From contig VRUH01000003.1 in assembly GCA_019456185.1 (NCBI GenBank), positions 1-64,000 on the forward strand: a stretch of DNA of 64,000 nt, read 5' to 3'. Origin of the DNA: Candidatus Glassbacteria bacterium (GTDB taxonomy: Bacteria > Gemmatimonadota > Glassbacteria > GWA2-58-10). The notes beneath the pieces are model-generated. The model searched no databases. It saw nothing but the letters and a program-made list of their open reading frames with translations, and was not told the origin of the DNA. The position numbers and the translations under genes are program-made. Positions within the stretch are counted from its first letter, which is position 1; each line of letters begins with the position of its first letter. Of the stretch, positions 42,401 to 50,058 are shown piece after piece.

Positions 42401-43493
42401 AAACTTCCGCGATAATCCCGTTCCAGCCGGTTCTCTCGACAATCTTGCGAATCCCCCGGGATGTTTTGCCGGGGTTCGCTTTCTTCAGTGCGGCAACCAA
42501 GCCCATTTTTACCGCGAGAGAACGGCCACCGCGCCCGAGGGCGTTAAAAGCTCCACCGGATCGCTCGGAGACAACTTCTGTCCATTGGCTTCCTACAGAC
42601 TTGGCGATCGCGGCCATAATATCATCCCCGCTATCCTCCACAACGAACTTCGCCAGGTCTTCGGTATCAGCTTTGCCCATCCGGACAGAAGGTGCGCTTC
42701 TCTGGAATGTTTCTGCGATAATATTCAGGCCTCGAGCTGGTATCGTCTGTATGGTGGCGCCGGCCACGGTCCCGACTACCCGGCTGGTTCCTACCTTGAT
42801 GGTTTTCCCAAGGCCTTTTCGTGTTGATTCCAGTAGTATTTTGTTGATTGCTTTGCGAGAGGCCTTTACCGCGGCCTTGCGGCCAGCGGTATAGATCCCA
42901 CCAGTGGCATACAGCTCACCAGCGAAGGAAGGGAGTTGCGCGAGAACGTCCACCACCTTGTAGCCGAAGCTGCTGTTTTCTTTCTTGGCGTTTTCTTTCA
43001 GATAGGCTTGAATCCTGTCCTGATTCTTTTTTGTTGCGCGATCGCCATTGTTTTTTATATCCCATGCCGCCGCGGACAACTCGGCCATGTCCTTTATTTC
43101 CATTGCTCCGGCCAGGAAAGGAACCAACTGAGTCGGGCTTTCCCCGATCGCCCTGAATCGATCGAGGGCGGTTAGCTGGTTCGGGTCGGCTTTGGGTTTG
43201 GGTTTACTCGGTGGGGTGTAGAACGCCCCTTCCGGAGATTGTCCAAGCTCTCGAGCGGGGATGCGGGAAGGTGGTTCAAGTGTTGCAGTCATTAAGCTAT
43301 CAAACTGGCCGTAATCTCCAAGCTCGAAGGCAGGACCGCCCTCGATACCCTTACTGACGGCTGAATGGAAGGCCTTTCGTTTCTCTGGCGCCCCCATTGC
43401 CGTTCTGAAATCTTCAAACTTACCGAGATCGTAATTTTTCCCCACAGTATCGAAGATTAATCTGAGCTTGTCAGTCGGCATGCCGTACCTCAA
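33423..43493 (-). CDS. Giant polyvalent virion (ejection) protein, 3,356 residues
   Basis: Multi-domain protein. An N-terminal amphipathic, Gly/Ala-rich helical region runs to about 400 (GKTIKVGTSRVVGTVAGATI). An acidic disordered linker spans about 470-600. A DdrB/ParB-like domain lies near 1360-1450 (VVDLGDLIVSHTADF, ESGNGRIIALEEAY). A module with LKSRGFKWAPSIGAWQRMR lies near 2065-2085. A zincin-like metalloprotease motif HESVAH lies near 2195 (FHESVAHFGLQKIGG). The C-terminal region (ALAPDWTESNVRSM, SIMTTVAFNLILSA) includes a possible membrane segment. Such polyvalent proteins are packed in the capsid and enter the host with DNA. No stop or frameshift breaks it. Follows the two other ejection-type genes. 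Confidence 0.8.
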   Translation of the reverse strand: MRYGMPTDKLRLIFDTVGKNYDLGKFEDFRTAMGAPEKRKAFHSAVSKGIEGGPAFELGDYGQFDSLMTATLEPPSRIPARELGQSPEGAFYTPPSKPKPKADPNQLTALDRFRAIGESPTQLVPFLAGAMEIKDMAELSAAAWDIKNNGDRATKKNQDRIQAYLKENAKKENSSFGYKVVDVLAQLPSFAGELYATGGIYTAGRKAAVKASRKAINKILLESTRKGLGKTIKVGTSRVVGTVAGATIQTIPARGLNIIAETFQRSAPSVRMGKADTEDLAKFVVEDSGDDIMAAIAKSVGSQWTEVVSERSGGAFNALGRGGRSLAVKMGLVAALKKANPGKTSRGIRKIVERTGWNGIIAEVFEERVGEVMRAGIGLEDYQRPTAEQLMVELVAFSIPGAGIAMTKSSARSKDQQAQPFTAPTEQELADIGVEGAAENVAAAGKRKQIQENLQRLPDEMFDEMHQANLEELQENPDSEEHKLLEEFFTEEAAVREARPKTTIGGLITAITDAEEAESVEDVEDFSDIPPEVPESLVEDQAAQGAQEGAEPEIAQEAPQGAAGEGETAGAETTEDLGRMIEVRGRPVAIDAQGNVRATEPGYFPISSTGYRSGATGGEWTPESLEAQAVEEDKERAKTIKRAKKALKKKGKEYANSDYNNLPSERDYLLGYTYYAPDEEREGMLDLADQLNESVLELDDKEDVAEAKRMKVAIAAAKAGDWKPMYELNSVQITTPQEFIDPEGYRIKEEERAAEQKAENDKKAAQMKERWGFSEPTGYDDYDRPEYKLKREKLKQDPKADRGNSIDLGTGPNGRWSYGRNIEGLSSWIAHTEHRTQYSTREDALAALIEEARPELEKNKESGTAREKKEARDALLWLDQLEAEELKGRKPTLKKEPGKKPVISKPKAEPEKELLPEGKEFGEPTFKKGDAVQWTDNQGVTHTGKVRSDYYPEHDEQVSIDNDKGALAGGVPIGRIDGVPPDRLKKIGPQGDYTEKLKKRREDQGKTAEGKVLLKQLSRAGAATRKGITVKILTDPQAKPEDITPGKAMHGVEITTNGNRVAPKAYDLSLADARQVALDALLPPPGEPEAKPEPEAERGIKRPIRNTEVHDALLEAFARGKSVVLATHLKATKLSKPAHIRVNDVGEFQIVRGRNWDTLFDYQVEQLAKQIGLTRPEKKEPWQMTLEEWRQREHDVSASGKEMYYWRSREPKDRVMWPAIGGKGAVVQKQHKFEIEEAIKQGKPVPAEVLAEYPDLAKPAPAAEKEPAFPDVARIQELKNSLREGEMILESGRKSTGEKMSEEELAVVRRSVESTKKKLAEEQGEAPPVEAAPEQREELPEREYKAGKKQEVFLPDNTKVETEYAVVDLGDLIVSHTADFAINKKYPQELQPRDRDRKAMRYQVDQMAKKLEPGRLMESNTAGTGAPIVGKDFVVESGNGRIIALEEAYKGQAGKKYKFALQKAAEGFGITADDVSKFKNPVLVRVRTSDVDRVEFAKKANLGEVARLSPVEQAKGDAEILQPEVLRLFAPDQSGNLTAASNRQFLTKFVNALGAEEATQYATAEGAFTKQAIDRAQVALFQKAYGEPELLALVAEEADPEIKNILNALTTASVEFIKAENIKADPNIKTIIRHITGAAKLLRNTRQRGTTVEATLNQATLFEQIPEDTANIAMFFEKNVRSSRRMGEMLSELGRDIQERLIRMGNIDIFDYEEEINPSKIIDTAIKFMEAPDAQARAEVQSLFGAEPDVSESRPKSEQAESKRATAGSKPAAKEVKPPEKAKPPAKPEKQLITFSKSDIPEEVARRAHQGTSFVPEKRAVQEQEDYYNRIKKVHDSILAEITPEQHGQAAEELNFYKNKYKSKLLDFLAAKSRIMSTMIAGPANFPVRRMEKANNAADKRYEDLVEWEKKAIRGIRKRLGLTGRGAISSDAEDAVQQLQAKVDKAENHQETMKGVNAIVRNKKLSDEEKIAKIKKDYGLSETVGKELLKPDFSGRVGFPAYELTNNNANIQRMKKRIKQIERDRADETTEIEIGGIRIVDNVEDNRVQVFFPGKPDSDTITKLKSRGFKWAPSIGAWQRMRSPVAMRLAREITGPEPTEPDINFSVSVGKETEKRGMSVKAVQDAVAGMKHKFIPKVNVIADVSEAPVDYQEGIRSIQKKGRVVYGFYHPESKSIYLLADGISNPKKAIETVFHESVAHFGLQKIGGPTMLRFLDDLAGSKKYGPDIHRLMEERNWHKYKAAEEWFARQVESGQLDPSLWSRFMFYFKKILRSMGINVTFGKAEVERMIAASARVARGEVAGEGDGLGSAEPAFKSQTDMLDDYERTLEHLKALPATRNNQSTDAIRKRLEYKLALLEQQMAGTEIMFSESTPDEYTAADYKQQSRAENDRLIMPHFAQMAIEENRKRAAAVLSGGGKPPRKVSAQDMYRITLHMKQGMGFGKLARMAEAGHLPRGEGRWDDIVDALIEQARDSYKEELEDERVATIVPGLPPEVSGKLWPYMAWIIEEHGGSEESGAVALIFKGVAEKKAYIRRVLGKKFTTWEEFVTKETAEPSIIRLKDEYLADLDDQIQEARSTAERLRDKLKRITGADKRKWYEDKYREEVEQGLEMAIALHIDLREAESQEYGTPSEQFEKYKNELTEDQVNLYHQSQQLSPAEQELADEIIRLNKEFGRAHQKAFPGDKSPAAILSRVRDNYNMRLWKKDGKEEGALRRKFGTSTGRAKERTLESILHGWSLGKELRIKGAINALEASREEMIKVKVQRDLLDKIEKAGLVTTKPSSDGSWLQVEHPNFVKWVHAGKADPDKVYGRGFLATEDGDLFTRVDYYAAPRLAKLLNNLLGSSYLYKVPGFKGLTRFSAEIKHTIFVLSSFHHQALLRSYFLGGRFRRKDVNLRKLIREGADMIKAYTPEVRALVRGGLTIGRMQDWDELQWVQDENTKIGEIIDKVPMVKSHRAKLMRLREVQTHFLFQRMMPALKAQAGVIEFQHLMKRHAKDLAAGEVTEHELAKMAASLINDDFGGLHHGRINTLGRNPTWQHIFRLLALAPDWTESNVRSMVGAFKRGDEGRIYREFWGRVFAKSIMTTVAFNLILSAADDDDFWTRYRKAWEAGRLKWLDIDVTPIYELLTGKEAERRKYFSLIGHFHDPLKFIAHPIRSIQHKGSPLAKAAMEAIVGEDWRGARFTTVEEFLGLDDKGVYGTDRKGHHKAGDPKGGKDAGKLTTWVWGKSGSVEWNQIPSYLIHEARGFTPIPVQNMLSFLTGEMDGWDALLKSLGFMATSGPPPRGLKDSELIRRYEQYYSIEPDKRPSGMKESLLEEIRAYNEKARQTEDKLITKQLLKNASRRGTAQQRKER

Positions 43494-44335
43494 CCAATAG
43501 GTTCGTAAAGGTCCGGGATAGCTATCTTCTGTGCGGGCTTGCGACCACCTCCGCGGTTTTGGCCTCTCATCAGCCTCAAACCACCATCCAAGGAGTCAAT
43601 GTTGATTCTTGGGGACAGTGGAGCCCGGCCCTGCGATCGCGATCGCAATCCCCTGGAAGTTTCGCCCAATGCCGCCCGCATCCGTAACACCCATTCGTCC
43701 AGGGGAACAAAATCTTCATTCGGGACACCGTTCGACTGGTCGAAATTCGAGGCCTTCCACGCTGATACTTCCGCGGAGGTCACATCATAAAGCCGTCTGG
43801 ACTGAACCGGAGATAGATCGCTCTCGATCGGGGTGGCTTTTCCGGTGTAAGGATCGATCAGCTCCCTTTCGTATTTGCCGGTTTTGGTGTTATAGCCGGT
43901 TGTCATGGTCGGCCGGGGACCTCTTTCGTAATCCTCTATCCGCAACGTTTCCCCACGCCTCCGGAGGCCAGAGAGTTCGTCCTGTTGTGCCTCAACTTTC
44001 GGACGGCGCTGTAAGCCATGTTCGTATTTCTCCTGCCCCTGGCTATAGAGAGTATCTTGCCTCGTTTCCGTTTTTGCCTCGCGCTGGATTCTGAGGGCGC
44101 GGTCCTCATCCTCTTGTGTCCAGTTGGTCCTTGACCTGGACCGCATGGTTTTCATCCATGCATGGTCTTCATCATACTTCTTTTTCGACTGGAACCGGTT
44201 GGACAATTCGGCCATCCTATCAGCCTTGTACTGCTCGAGCTGGAAACGAGCCGTTGTCGTTTCAAATCCCCCCCTCCCGGAATATCCTATCCGATCTCTC
44301 TGGTATCGATTGTAGGGCATGTTAGCTTCCCCCAT
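43490..44335 (-). CDS. Internal virion/ejection-type protein
   Basis: 281 residues, strongly charged and largely helical (RFQLEQYKADRMAELSNRFQ, EDRALRIQREAKTETRQ). A Gly/Arg-rich C-terminus includes MRGQNRGGGRKPAQK. The position between the 232-residue gene and the giant protein, with 4-base overlap, matches the ejection-protein cluster of P22-like phages (gp7/gp20/gp16 positions). No sequence-level family is claimed. Confidence 0.6.
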   Translation of the reverse strand: MGEANMPYNRYQRDRIGYSGRGGFETTTARFQLEQYKADRMAELSNRFQSKKKYDEDHAWMKTMRSRSRTNWTQEDEDRALRIQREAKTETRQDTLYSQGQEKYEHGLQRRPKVEAQQDELSGLRRRGETLRIEDYERGPRPTMTTGYNTKTGKYERELIDPYTGKATPIESDLSPVQSRRLYDVTSAEVSAWKASNFDQSNGVPNEDFVPLDEWVLRMRAALGETSRGLRSRSQGRAPLSPRINIDSLDGGLRLMRGQNRGGGRKPAQKIAIPDLYEPIG

Positions 44336-45020
44336 GCTGATGTACCCTGTCCTGCACGGCGGGTACTCGGCTTCTCAGGCCACCCGATACTGATAAACCG
44401 CCGCCGGCGCCGAACAACTCTTCCATCATCCGCTGTGCCTCATCATACTTGCCGGCCTGAATAAGCAGATCGATTTGAGAGTATCTCCGGTTGAAATCGG
44501 TTAGATCCTCGAGGGCATCCTCCTGTAAATAGGTTTCAACGCCAGCCCCGACTGCGTTCAATCCTCCCTCGAGCAAGCTACCCAAGCCTTGCCTGCGGGA
44601 TTCGCGCCTACCTGAATCCAACCTATCCTGAAGACTTGCGAAGTCCTCTCCTGCCTGCACCTTCGACAGCTCATTGGTGGTGGTTAGGCGATCGCCCTGG
44701 TCAGCCATCGTTTTTTGCCGTTGTAAACCAGGTTGAGCAAGAAGACGCTGTGACGAGATAGAACCTATCTGGCCACCACGCACCAGGCCACCACGGATTT
44801 TAGCTCTCGAACTCTGCGCGGTGTCTGCACTGGCACGGCCAGCAACATTGAGGATAGCCCGCCTCGCGGTCGGGCTGTAGATGCCCTCACGAGAGCGTTT
44901 AAGCAACTGCCGCCCCCTGGCTGTTTCCCCCGCCCTCGGGACTTTGGGGCGAGTCAGGTATCCAGCGACACCCCTACCGAACTGTAACCCGGCAGATGCC
45001 GCAATTAAGGGCCAGGCCAT
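44322..45020 (-). CDS. Internal virion-type protein with N-terminal hydrophobic helix
   Basis: 232 residues. MAWPLIAASAGLQFGRGVAGYL is a short hydrophobic segment as in ejection proteins. Basic and Ala-rich helices follow (RRAILNVAGRASADTAQSSR), then a helical acidic end (AQRMMEELFGAGGG). It overlaps the 43490 gene by 14 bases. Likely delivered into the cell envelope with DNA; inference from context. Confidence 0.6.
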   Translation of the reverse strand: MAWPLIAASAGLQFGRGVAGYLTRPKVPRAGETARGRQLLKRSREGIYSPTARRAILNVAGRASADTAQSSRAKIRGGLVRGGQIGSISSQRLLAQPGLQRQKTMADQGDRLTTTNELSKVQAGEDFASLQDRLDSGRRESRRQGLGSLLEGGLNAVGAGVETYLQEDALEDLTDFNRRYSQIDLLIQAGKYDEAQRMMEELFGAGGGLSVSGGLRSRVPAVQDRVHQHGGS

Positions 45021-45024
45021 ATTA

Positions 45025-45921
45025 TTACCTCCCCTGTTTCTGTGTGCCGAGAACCTCCGGCTCTTTGTACTTCGCGTTTAATGTGTTGATCGAGGCTACC
45101 GCCTTATCCCAAGCGCCATCGCGCCGGCTGACCTCTGGTGTCTGCGCCCATCCCGCGGCCTCGGTCAGCAGGAGGACAGTCTCATGCAGTGAGGGGTTAA
45201 GGGTGAATTCCACACTCGCCAGATTGAGCAGGTCGAAATCGTGGGTCAGGAAGCGGATTTTATCACCGCTATCGAAAGTCCGCGGCGCACCGGCCACCTC
45301 TGCAGTAACGGTAAACTGTAGCGTAGCCCCCACATAATCGGTAACGACATGGTAAGTGTCGTTGGTGACGTTATAGATCACCGCGCCGTTGTAGGCATCG
45401 TTGGTCGCGGAAAGCCCTTCCCCCGCAGTGCCTTTGAACAAGGTTGTCGAGGGAGTTCCCTCTTCAACTACCGTGAACAGATAATACAGAGGACCGGGAA
45501 CTTTCCGGTATGTAACATCGATATTCCCCGAGGCGCTATTCGCCAGAATATTGATGCGGTTCCCCTCGACGTAATACATCGGGTCTTCGTCAGAACCGGT
45601 CCGGTAGTACGATTCGGTATCCTTGATCTTCCGCGGGTCGATCTTGCGGCAGTATTTCCCGCCAGTCAGCCTTACGGTCAGGATACCCTCGGCACCACCG
45701 AGGACATTATTCGCCAGAGCCGACAAGAGGGTAAATTCGGTCGCATAAGCGACCTGTTCTTCCGGGACTTCCAGCTCGGTCAGATAAGCCGGGTGAAGCT
45801 TGTTCGCAAGATCGAGTTCGGCGTTTTCCAGTAGATCGACCTTGATTCGACCTGTGAATTTATTCTCGCCGAGATCGCCAAAGCGTTCTGCGAGAAATCC
45901 AACTGCCTTTGCAACATTCAT
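45025..45921 (-). CDS. Virion structural protein (connector or tail type)
   Basis: 298 residues. An N-terminal helix GFLAERFGDLGENKFTGRIK and NAELDLANKLHPAYLTELEV lead to a beta-rich middle (YYVEGNRINILANSASGNIDVTYRK is one long block). The C-terminus is helical (VLLLTEAAGWAQTPEVSRRDGAW). This mixture resembles phage adaptor/connector proteins of the HK97 gp6/P22 gp4 type only in outline. It lies directly downstream of the large tail-hub-like gene. Confidence 0.5.
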   Translation of the reverse strand: MNVAKAVGFLAERFGDLGENKFTGRIKVDLLENAELDLANKLHPAYLTELEVPEEQVAYATEFTLLSALANNVLGGAEGILTVRLTGGKYCRKIDPRKIKDTESYYRTGSDEDPMYYVEGNRINILANSASGNIDVTYRKVPGPLYYLFTVVEEGTPSTTLFKGTAGEGLSATNDAYNGAVIYNVTNDTYHVVTDYVGATLQFTVTAEVAGAPRTFDSGDKIRFLTHDFDLLNLASVEFTLNPSLHETVLLLTEAAGWAQTPEVSRRDGAWDKAVASINTLNAKYKEPEVLGTQKQGR

Positions 45922-45951
45922 TTCTGAAACCTCCGTGAGAGATAACCGTGC

Positions 45952-48900
45952 TTAGTATATGTCCATGCCCCCGATTTCAACATTGGGGCTTAAATCGTTC
46001 TGTTCTACTATCAAGTACACAGGGCCAGCACTTGTTTCCTCGGCTACCAATGCTTCGCCGGTATCATCTGTGATAACGAACTGAAGGCGGTAGGCACTGT
46101 ATCCCACAGCAACCGTATAAGGTTTCTGTTCTGCCTGAGCGGGCAGGTTGTATTCCTCTGTCATGGTTTCGTTGCCATCAAGGTAAATGCGGAGCACCAA
46201 ATCATGCGGGCTCTTATAAATTACAATGATCTTAGGGATTGGAACGGGTGTTTCCTCGGAAAGCGGGAAAACCTTCGATCGGAAGAGACACCTTCCATCC
46301 TGATCATCGAGGTTTGTTTCAACCGCAACGACACCAGCTCCATTTCCAGCCGAAAGCGATTCAATAGCGATCGCGTTGGCGTCTTCGTCTTTACCGGCCA
46401 CCAAGATAGCATAATCAGCGTAAATCTCCCGCCATCCCCCTGTAACAACGTTATAAGCCCACCGCTTGAGAGTATCTACCTCATCTACCGGATATGTCAT
46501 AAAGTAGTGTATCTCGTTCCTTCGGTGATGGTACACACCTACGATCGCACGTTTTTGAGCCGTGGTCATGCTGTTATAGATATTATTGATCACCTCCGTG
46601 ATCTTTAGCTTCTCAGTGGGAGTTGAATCGGTGTCGGACAGGTTATTCGGTGAAATCTGATAGATCCCATCGCTCGAGCAGGGGTAGATCGAATCTTTGG
46701 CTTTAACCATCCCGAGGGGAGCCAGGTTGCCAATATCGTGATTTGATTCCATCCGTGTCCACAGGCCGGGTTCTGCAGGGCTGGATTTACAGTTGACGGT
46801 GATTATTGCCTGTTTCTTGGTATAGACGGCCATCCCGAATAATTCCTCAAGCCCGGTCAGTTCTCCACCTTCACTATCCTGGAAGCGCATTACATTGGAA
46901 ACGGGTGTTACATCAGGCTGTTCCAGCTCGGAGAATGAACCCCAATCAGGATGTTCCTCGGCTTTGCCGTCCGGATCGAGAACTATATTCGCCTGGTGTA
47001 GCCGGCCGGCGATCATTTTTGCGAAGCGGCCGTTGGCATTTATCGAGACTTCACCCTCGAGCGGAGGGGCCGCGCCGTCCACCAGGTCGTTGTCGAAAGC
47101 ATCATATTCGGAAGTCGCGCCGTTTGCTATAGCAGCATAAAGGCCGTTCTTGCGCTGGATCATGACATAGGCATCGTTGGTAGAGGTCCCGGTAATGCGC
47201 CGACTGACCTTGACGGCCTTGATATAATTATCCTCGATCTCGCGCCAGTTCCCGACCAAGCCCCAATTCGCGCCTGTTTCGTTTGCACCGAACAGGCAAT
47301 CAACCGTGTATTCTGTCGTAGAATCCACTATCATAACGACAAATCTATTGTTGTAATGCAGGTTCAGCGCGTTTGAAAAACCAGTGTGTTCGACAACATC
47401 ACCAACTTTTAGATGGTGGATAAGCTGTGAGGCGAATTTTGTCCTCTTACCTGAATCAACACTGGTTGCTACTGTTGTACCGTGGAAACCCCTGCCGATC
47501 TGCTCTATATGGATCATCGATCCTGCAGCACTGTGTTGCCCGGTATCCTCATTATTGAGTATGATCGTATTATCGCCTGAATAAGCACCGCCGACACCTC
47601 GCTTCACAACATCGTAACCGCCACCATCGTCTTCTTGGAGCTCCCAATCGACATCCCAAAAAGGATAATCCATCCAATCTATGCCTGATACCCGGAAGGT
47701 ATCGTACCCGGTTCCATTCAGGGCAGCAGATCCTACATCGAGAACAATATTCCCGTCCACATTTGTTCCATCCCGGCGCAAGAATATCTTGTAATTGTAA
47801 GCCACATTGAAGTTGTAGGTAGACAGGGCGGGGATATAGCAGACATTCATGCCGATATATTTCCCGGTGCTACCACTGATCACATCGGAGGCCTCCCGAA
47901 GAAAATCAATCGTCTGGACAAGACTATATGGACCCTCGCTGCTTTCTGAACGGTACATATTCAGAGCAGTTCTACGCTTATTCCAAGTTGCATTTGTTAT
48001 TGTGAACTCAATATGAGCAAACATGCCATGAGCGAAGTTGAACTCTATCAGCAGTTCATCACTTAAAAGGCTCTCTTGGACACCATCGTAAATATAGGAA
48101 AACTTGTAATATTGGCGGTACCCCTCTTCGCCCGATCCCGGGGCAAAGAGAATGAATATCGGGGAACCTGTTCCGACATTGTTTACCAGGGCCAGGTAAA
48201 CCCGATCAATCATTACATAGGTTTTATTAAGAGCAATATCGAACCTCGATAAAAGAACACGGTGAAGCCCGTCATTGGCGGAACTACCGGTTATAAATAT
48301 TCTCGATCCTACTCCGACTTCCTTACGCACATCACCGCTTATTAACAGGGTATCAGCATAATCGCTACTTGCCACAGCGGTAAACTGATCAATCTCGTAA
48401 CCGTCACTCGCCGTTATCTCGGCATACTTTCCACCCTGCACTTGGCCGATCGTAAAAGCAGAAAAGTCATTATCCAGATCAGGCTTTGCTATTTCCGCGG
48501 GATAGCTGAAGAACTTGGCACCGTAGGAGGCGGCCAGGAGAAGGCCGTCAAAGTAATCCCGCCCGATCCAGCCGATCCACAGGCCGTTAGCGGTATTCGT
48601 TCCATCCGGTTTTGCGGTGGGGCCCGGAAGAAAGCGGAGGATCTCATTGGCATAAATAACCGGGTTTTGTTGTGTTGGCACATCGGCACCAAGCGTCTGG
48701 TAGTAATCAACGGTTGTAAGATCGAGTCCGCCGGCCACCGCATCGATCAGGACCCAGGCCGAACTTGTCCCGTTCCAGCACCAGACCTGTAATTTCTGCG
48801 TTGAGTCATTTACTGTTGCGATTATATAGAGATAGCCCGTACCCGAGCCTACCGGCGCACTGGCCGCGCCCAACCGAGAGTGTACCCATGTATAGAGCCG

Positions 48901-49089
48901 GGATACCGCGAGGCCGGTTATATCAAGTGCTGATGCTATAAAAGCACCATGCTCAGAGGTCTTCACCAGCTTGCCGTAGATGATCCGCAGGTTTTTTAAT
49001 TCAGTGGATGCCCCATCGGGTAAATCCTCGAGGTCGGCATACTGGACCACGCTGTTAAAATCCCGGATTTTTATTCTTGGCTCTGCCAC
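45952..49089 (-). CDS. Large tail-hub-like protein (P22 gp10-like position)
   Basis: 1,045 residues. The start ...DLEDLPDGASTELKNLRIIYGKLVKT has the form of phage tail-hub and DNA-stabilisation proteins ('L-P-G-A, N-x-R-x-x-x-G-x-L'). The body is beta-rich throughout with repeated Tyr/Gly blocks (GLWIGWIGRDYFDGLLL, YRQYYKFSYIYDG) and an end with VEQNDLSPNVEIGGMDIY. A beta-propeller or stacked-sheet tail tube is likely. It lacks any signal peptide. The family call is by overall resemblance and position. Confidence 0.6.
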   Translation of the reverse strand: MAEPRIKIRDFNSVVQYADLEDLPDGASTELKNLRIIYGKLVKTSEHGAFIASALDITGLAVSRLYTWVHSRLGAASAPVGSGTGYLYIIATVNDSTQKLQVWCWNGTSSAWVLIDAVAGGLDLTTVDYYQTLGADVPTQQNPVIYANEILRFLPGPTAKPDGTNTANGLWIGWIGRDYFDGLLLAASYGAKFFSYPAEIAKPDLDNDFSAFTIGQVQGGKYAEITASDGYEIDQFTAVASSDYADTLLISGDVRKEVGVGSRIFITGSSANDGLHRVLLSRFDIALNKTYVMIDRVYLALVNNVGTGSPIFILFAPGSGEEGYRQYYKFSYIYDGVQESLLSDELLIEFNFAHGMFAHIEFTITNATWNKRRTALNMYRSESSEGPYSLVQTIDFLREASDVISGSTGKYIGMNVCYIPALSTYNFNVAYNYKIFLRRDGTNVDGNIVLDVGSAALNGTGYDTFRVSGIDWMDYPFWDVDWELQEDDGGGYDVVKRGVGGAYSGDNTIILNNEDTGQHSAAGSMIHIEQIGRGFHGTTVATSVDSGKRTKFASQLIHHLKVGDVVEHTGFSNALNLHYNNRFVVMIVDSTTEYTVDCLFGANETGANWGLVGNWREIEDNYIKAVKVSRRITGTSTNDAYVMIQRKNGLYAAIANGATSEYDAFDNDLVDGAAPPLEGEVSINANGRFAKMIAGRLHQANIVLDPDGKAEEHPDWGSFSELEQPDVTPVSNVMRFQDSEGGELTGLEELFGMAVYTKKQAIITVNCKSSPAEPGLWTRMESNHDIGNLAPLGMVKAKDSIYPCSSDGIYQISPNNLSDTDSTPTEKLKITEVINNIYNSMTTAQKRAIVGVYHHRRNEIHYFMTYPVDEVDTLKRWAYNVVTGGWREIYADYAILVAGKDEDANAIAIESLSAGNGAGVVAVETNLDDQDGRCLFRSKVFPLSEETPVPIPKIIVIYKSPHDLVLRIYLDGNETMTEEYNLPAQAEQKPYTVAVGYSAYRLQFVITDDTGEALVAEETSAGPVYLIVEQNDLSPNVEIGGMDIY

Positions 49090-49716
49090 TTATGATCCCA
49101 ACGCGATAAGTTTTATATCTTCCATATCGTGAATCAGGTCTGTTTTGCTGACGGCGCCAGTGCTGGCCGGCACGATAACTCTGCGGTGGAAGGCAACACT
49201 ATCGGCCATGTCAATATCGCCGAGGTTCTGGACCAATATCCACGTTCCGGTAGGGCTGCCACTACCATTATCAAGGCAGTAATAAAGCCAACCAGACTCA
49301 TCGCCAGTAACAACCTGCTCGTTATCGCGGCAGGCAACGGTAATACTTTCCCCGTCGTAGGCCATGTAGACGCGATCGCCCAGGGAATGAGCTGCTTTGG
49401 TCGTATTGTTCCATCCCCGGATCACCGTGAGAGTCGTACTGGCAGGACTCAGGCCCGCGGTTACATACATCAACTCGGTTCCACACTTGATAACCGGTAG
49501 ATCGGTAAACCGGAAATAGGCGTTATCGATCGTGACAGTGGTCACAACATCATCGATCCCCGCGGCGAGTTTGCTCTGAATCGCTCCACACCAGAGAGCC
49601 AGGATAGCCGTTTCGCCAGCATCCCCATCGAGGTCGGTTTCTTCATCCGGGTTAGACATATTACCCTCGGCAGTGACCAGGACCGTCAGGGCAGCATCGG
49701 TATAGATACCGAACAT
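49090..49716 (-). CDS. Beta-rich virion protein
   Basis: 208 residues. The N-terminus (MFGIYTDAALTVLVTAEGN) resembles a decoration or fibre-binding strand pair. The middle is LMYVTAGLSPASTTLTVIRGWNNTTKAAHS. The last part has WLYYCLDNGSGSPTGTWILVQNLG. The stop is followed immediately by the next start. No family is recognised; structural by context. Confidence 0.55.
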   Translation of the reverse strand: MFGIYTDAALTVLVTAEGNMSNPDEETDLDGDAGETAILALWCGAIQSKLAAGIDDVVTTVTIDNAYFRFTDLPVIKCGTELMYVTAGLSPASTTLTVIRGWNNTTKAAHSLGDRVYMAYDGESITVACRDNEQVVTGDESGWLYYCLDNGSGSPTGTWILVQNLGDIDMADSVAFHRRVIVPASTGAVSKTDLIHDMEDIKLIALGS

Positions 49717-49719
49717 TGG

Positions 49720-49950
49720 TCAATCCTCCTTTGATCTTCTGGCGATAACAGCGCGTTCAACCTCATCCATCCGGTGTTCGATCTGTTTTATCATCCTGTC
49801 GGCCGCTTCCACGGTTTTCCCGGCCTGGCCCCTGATAGCCCATTGCTCATCGAGGGCGGCCTGGAGTTGTTCCTTGCGTTTATCGATATGTTCCTGCGTT
49901 ACATCTGGCTCTGGTTCTTTCTTCCGAGCTGGCTTTTTCGGTGGTGTCAT
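49720..49950 (-). CDS. Small lysine-rich coiled-coil protein
   Basis: 76 residues. A basic proline-rich start (MTPPKKPARKKEPEPD) leads into one long helix (QEHIDKRKEQLQAALDEQW ... VEAADRMIKQIEHRMDEVE). Could be a fibre chaperone or small virion component. Its position directly before the 49090 gene is the only functional hint. Confidence 0.55.
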   Translation of the reverse strand: MTPPKKPARKKEPEPDVTQEHIDKRKEQLQAALDEQWAIRGQAGKTVEAADRMIKQIEHRMDEVERAVIARRSKED

Positions 49951-49971
49951 TTTCCCGTCTCTATCAAATAT

Positions 49972-50034
49972 TTATTTTTCAATCAGTCCGTGGTTTCTCA
50001 TGGCCGTAAGCATCTGGTTAAACTTTATTACCAT
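49972..50034 (-). CDS. Possible 20-residue peptide
   Basis: MVIKFNQMLTAMRNHGLIEK, preceded by GAGGAC. The frame continues open upstream without another start. It occupies the only gap between the fibre gene and the coiled-coil gene. Weak evidence. Confidence 0.25.
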   Translation of the reverse strand: MVIKFNQMLTAMRNHGLIEK

Positions 50035-50058
50035 GTCCTCGGGGCTTGCTGCGCCTCC

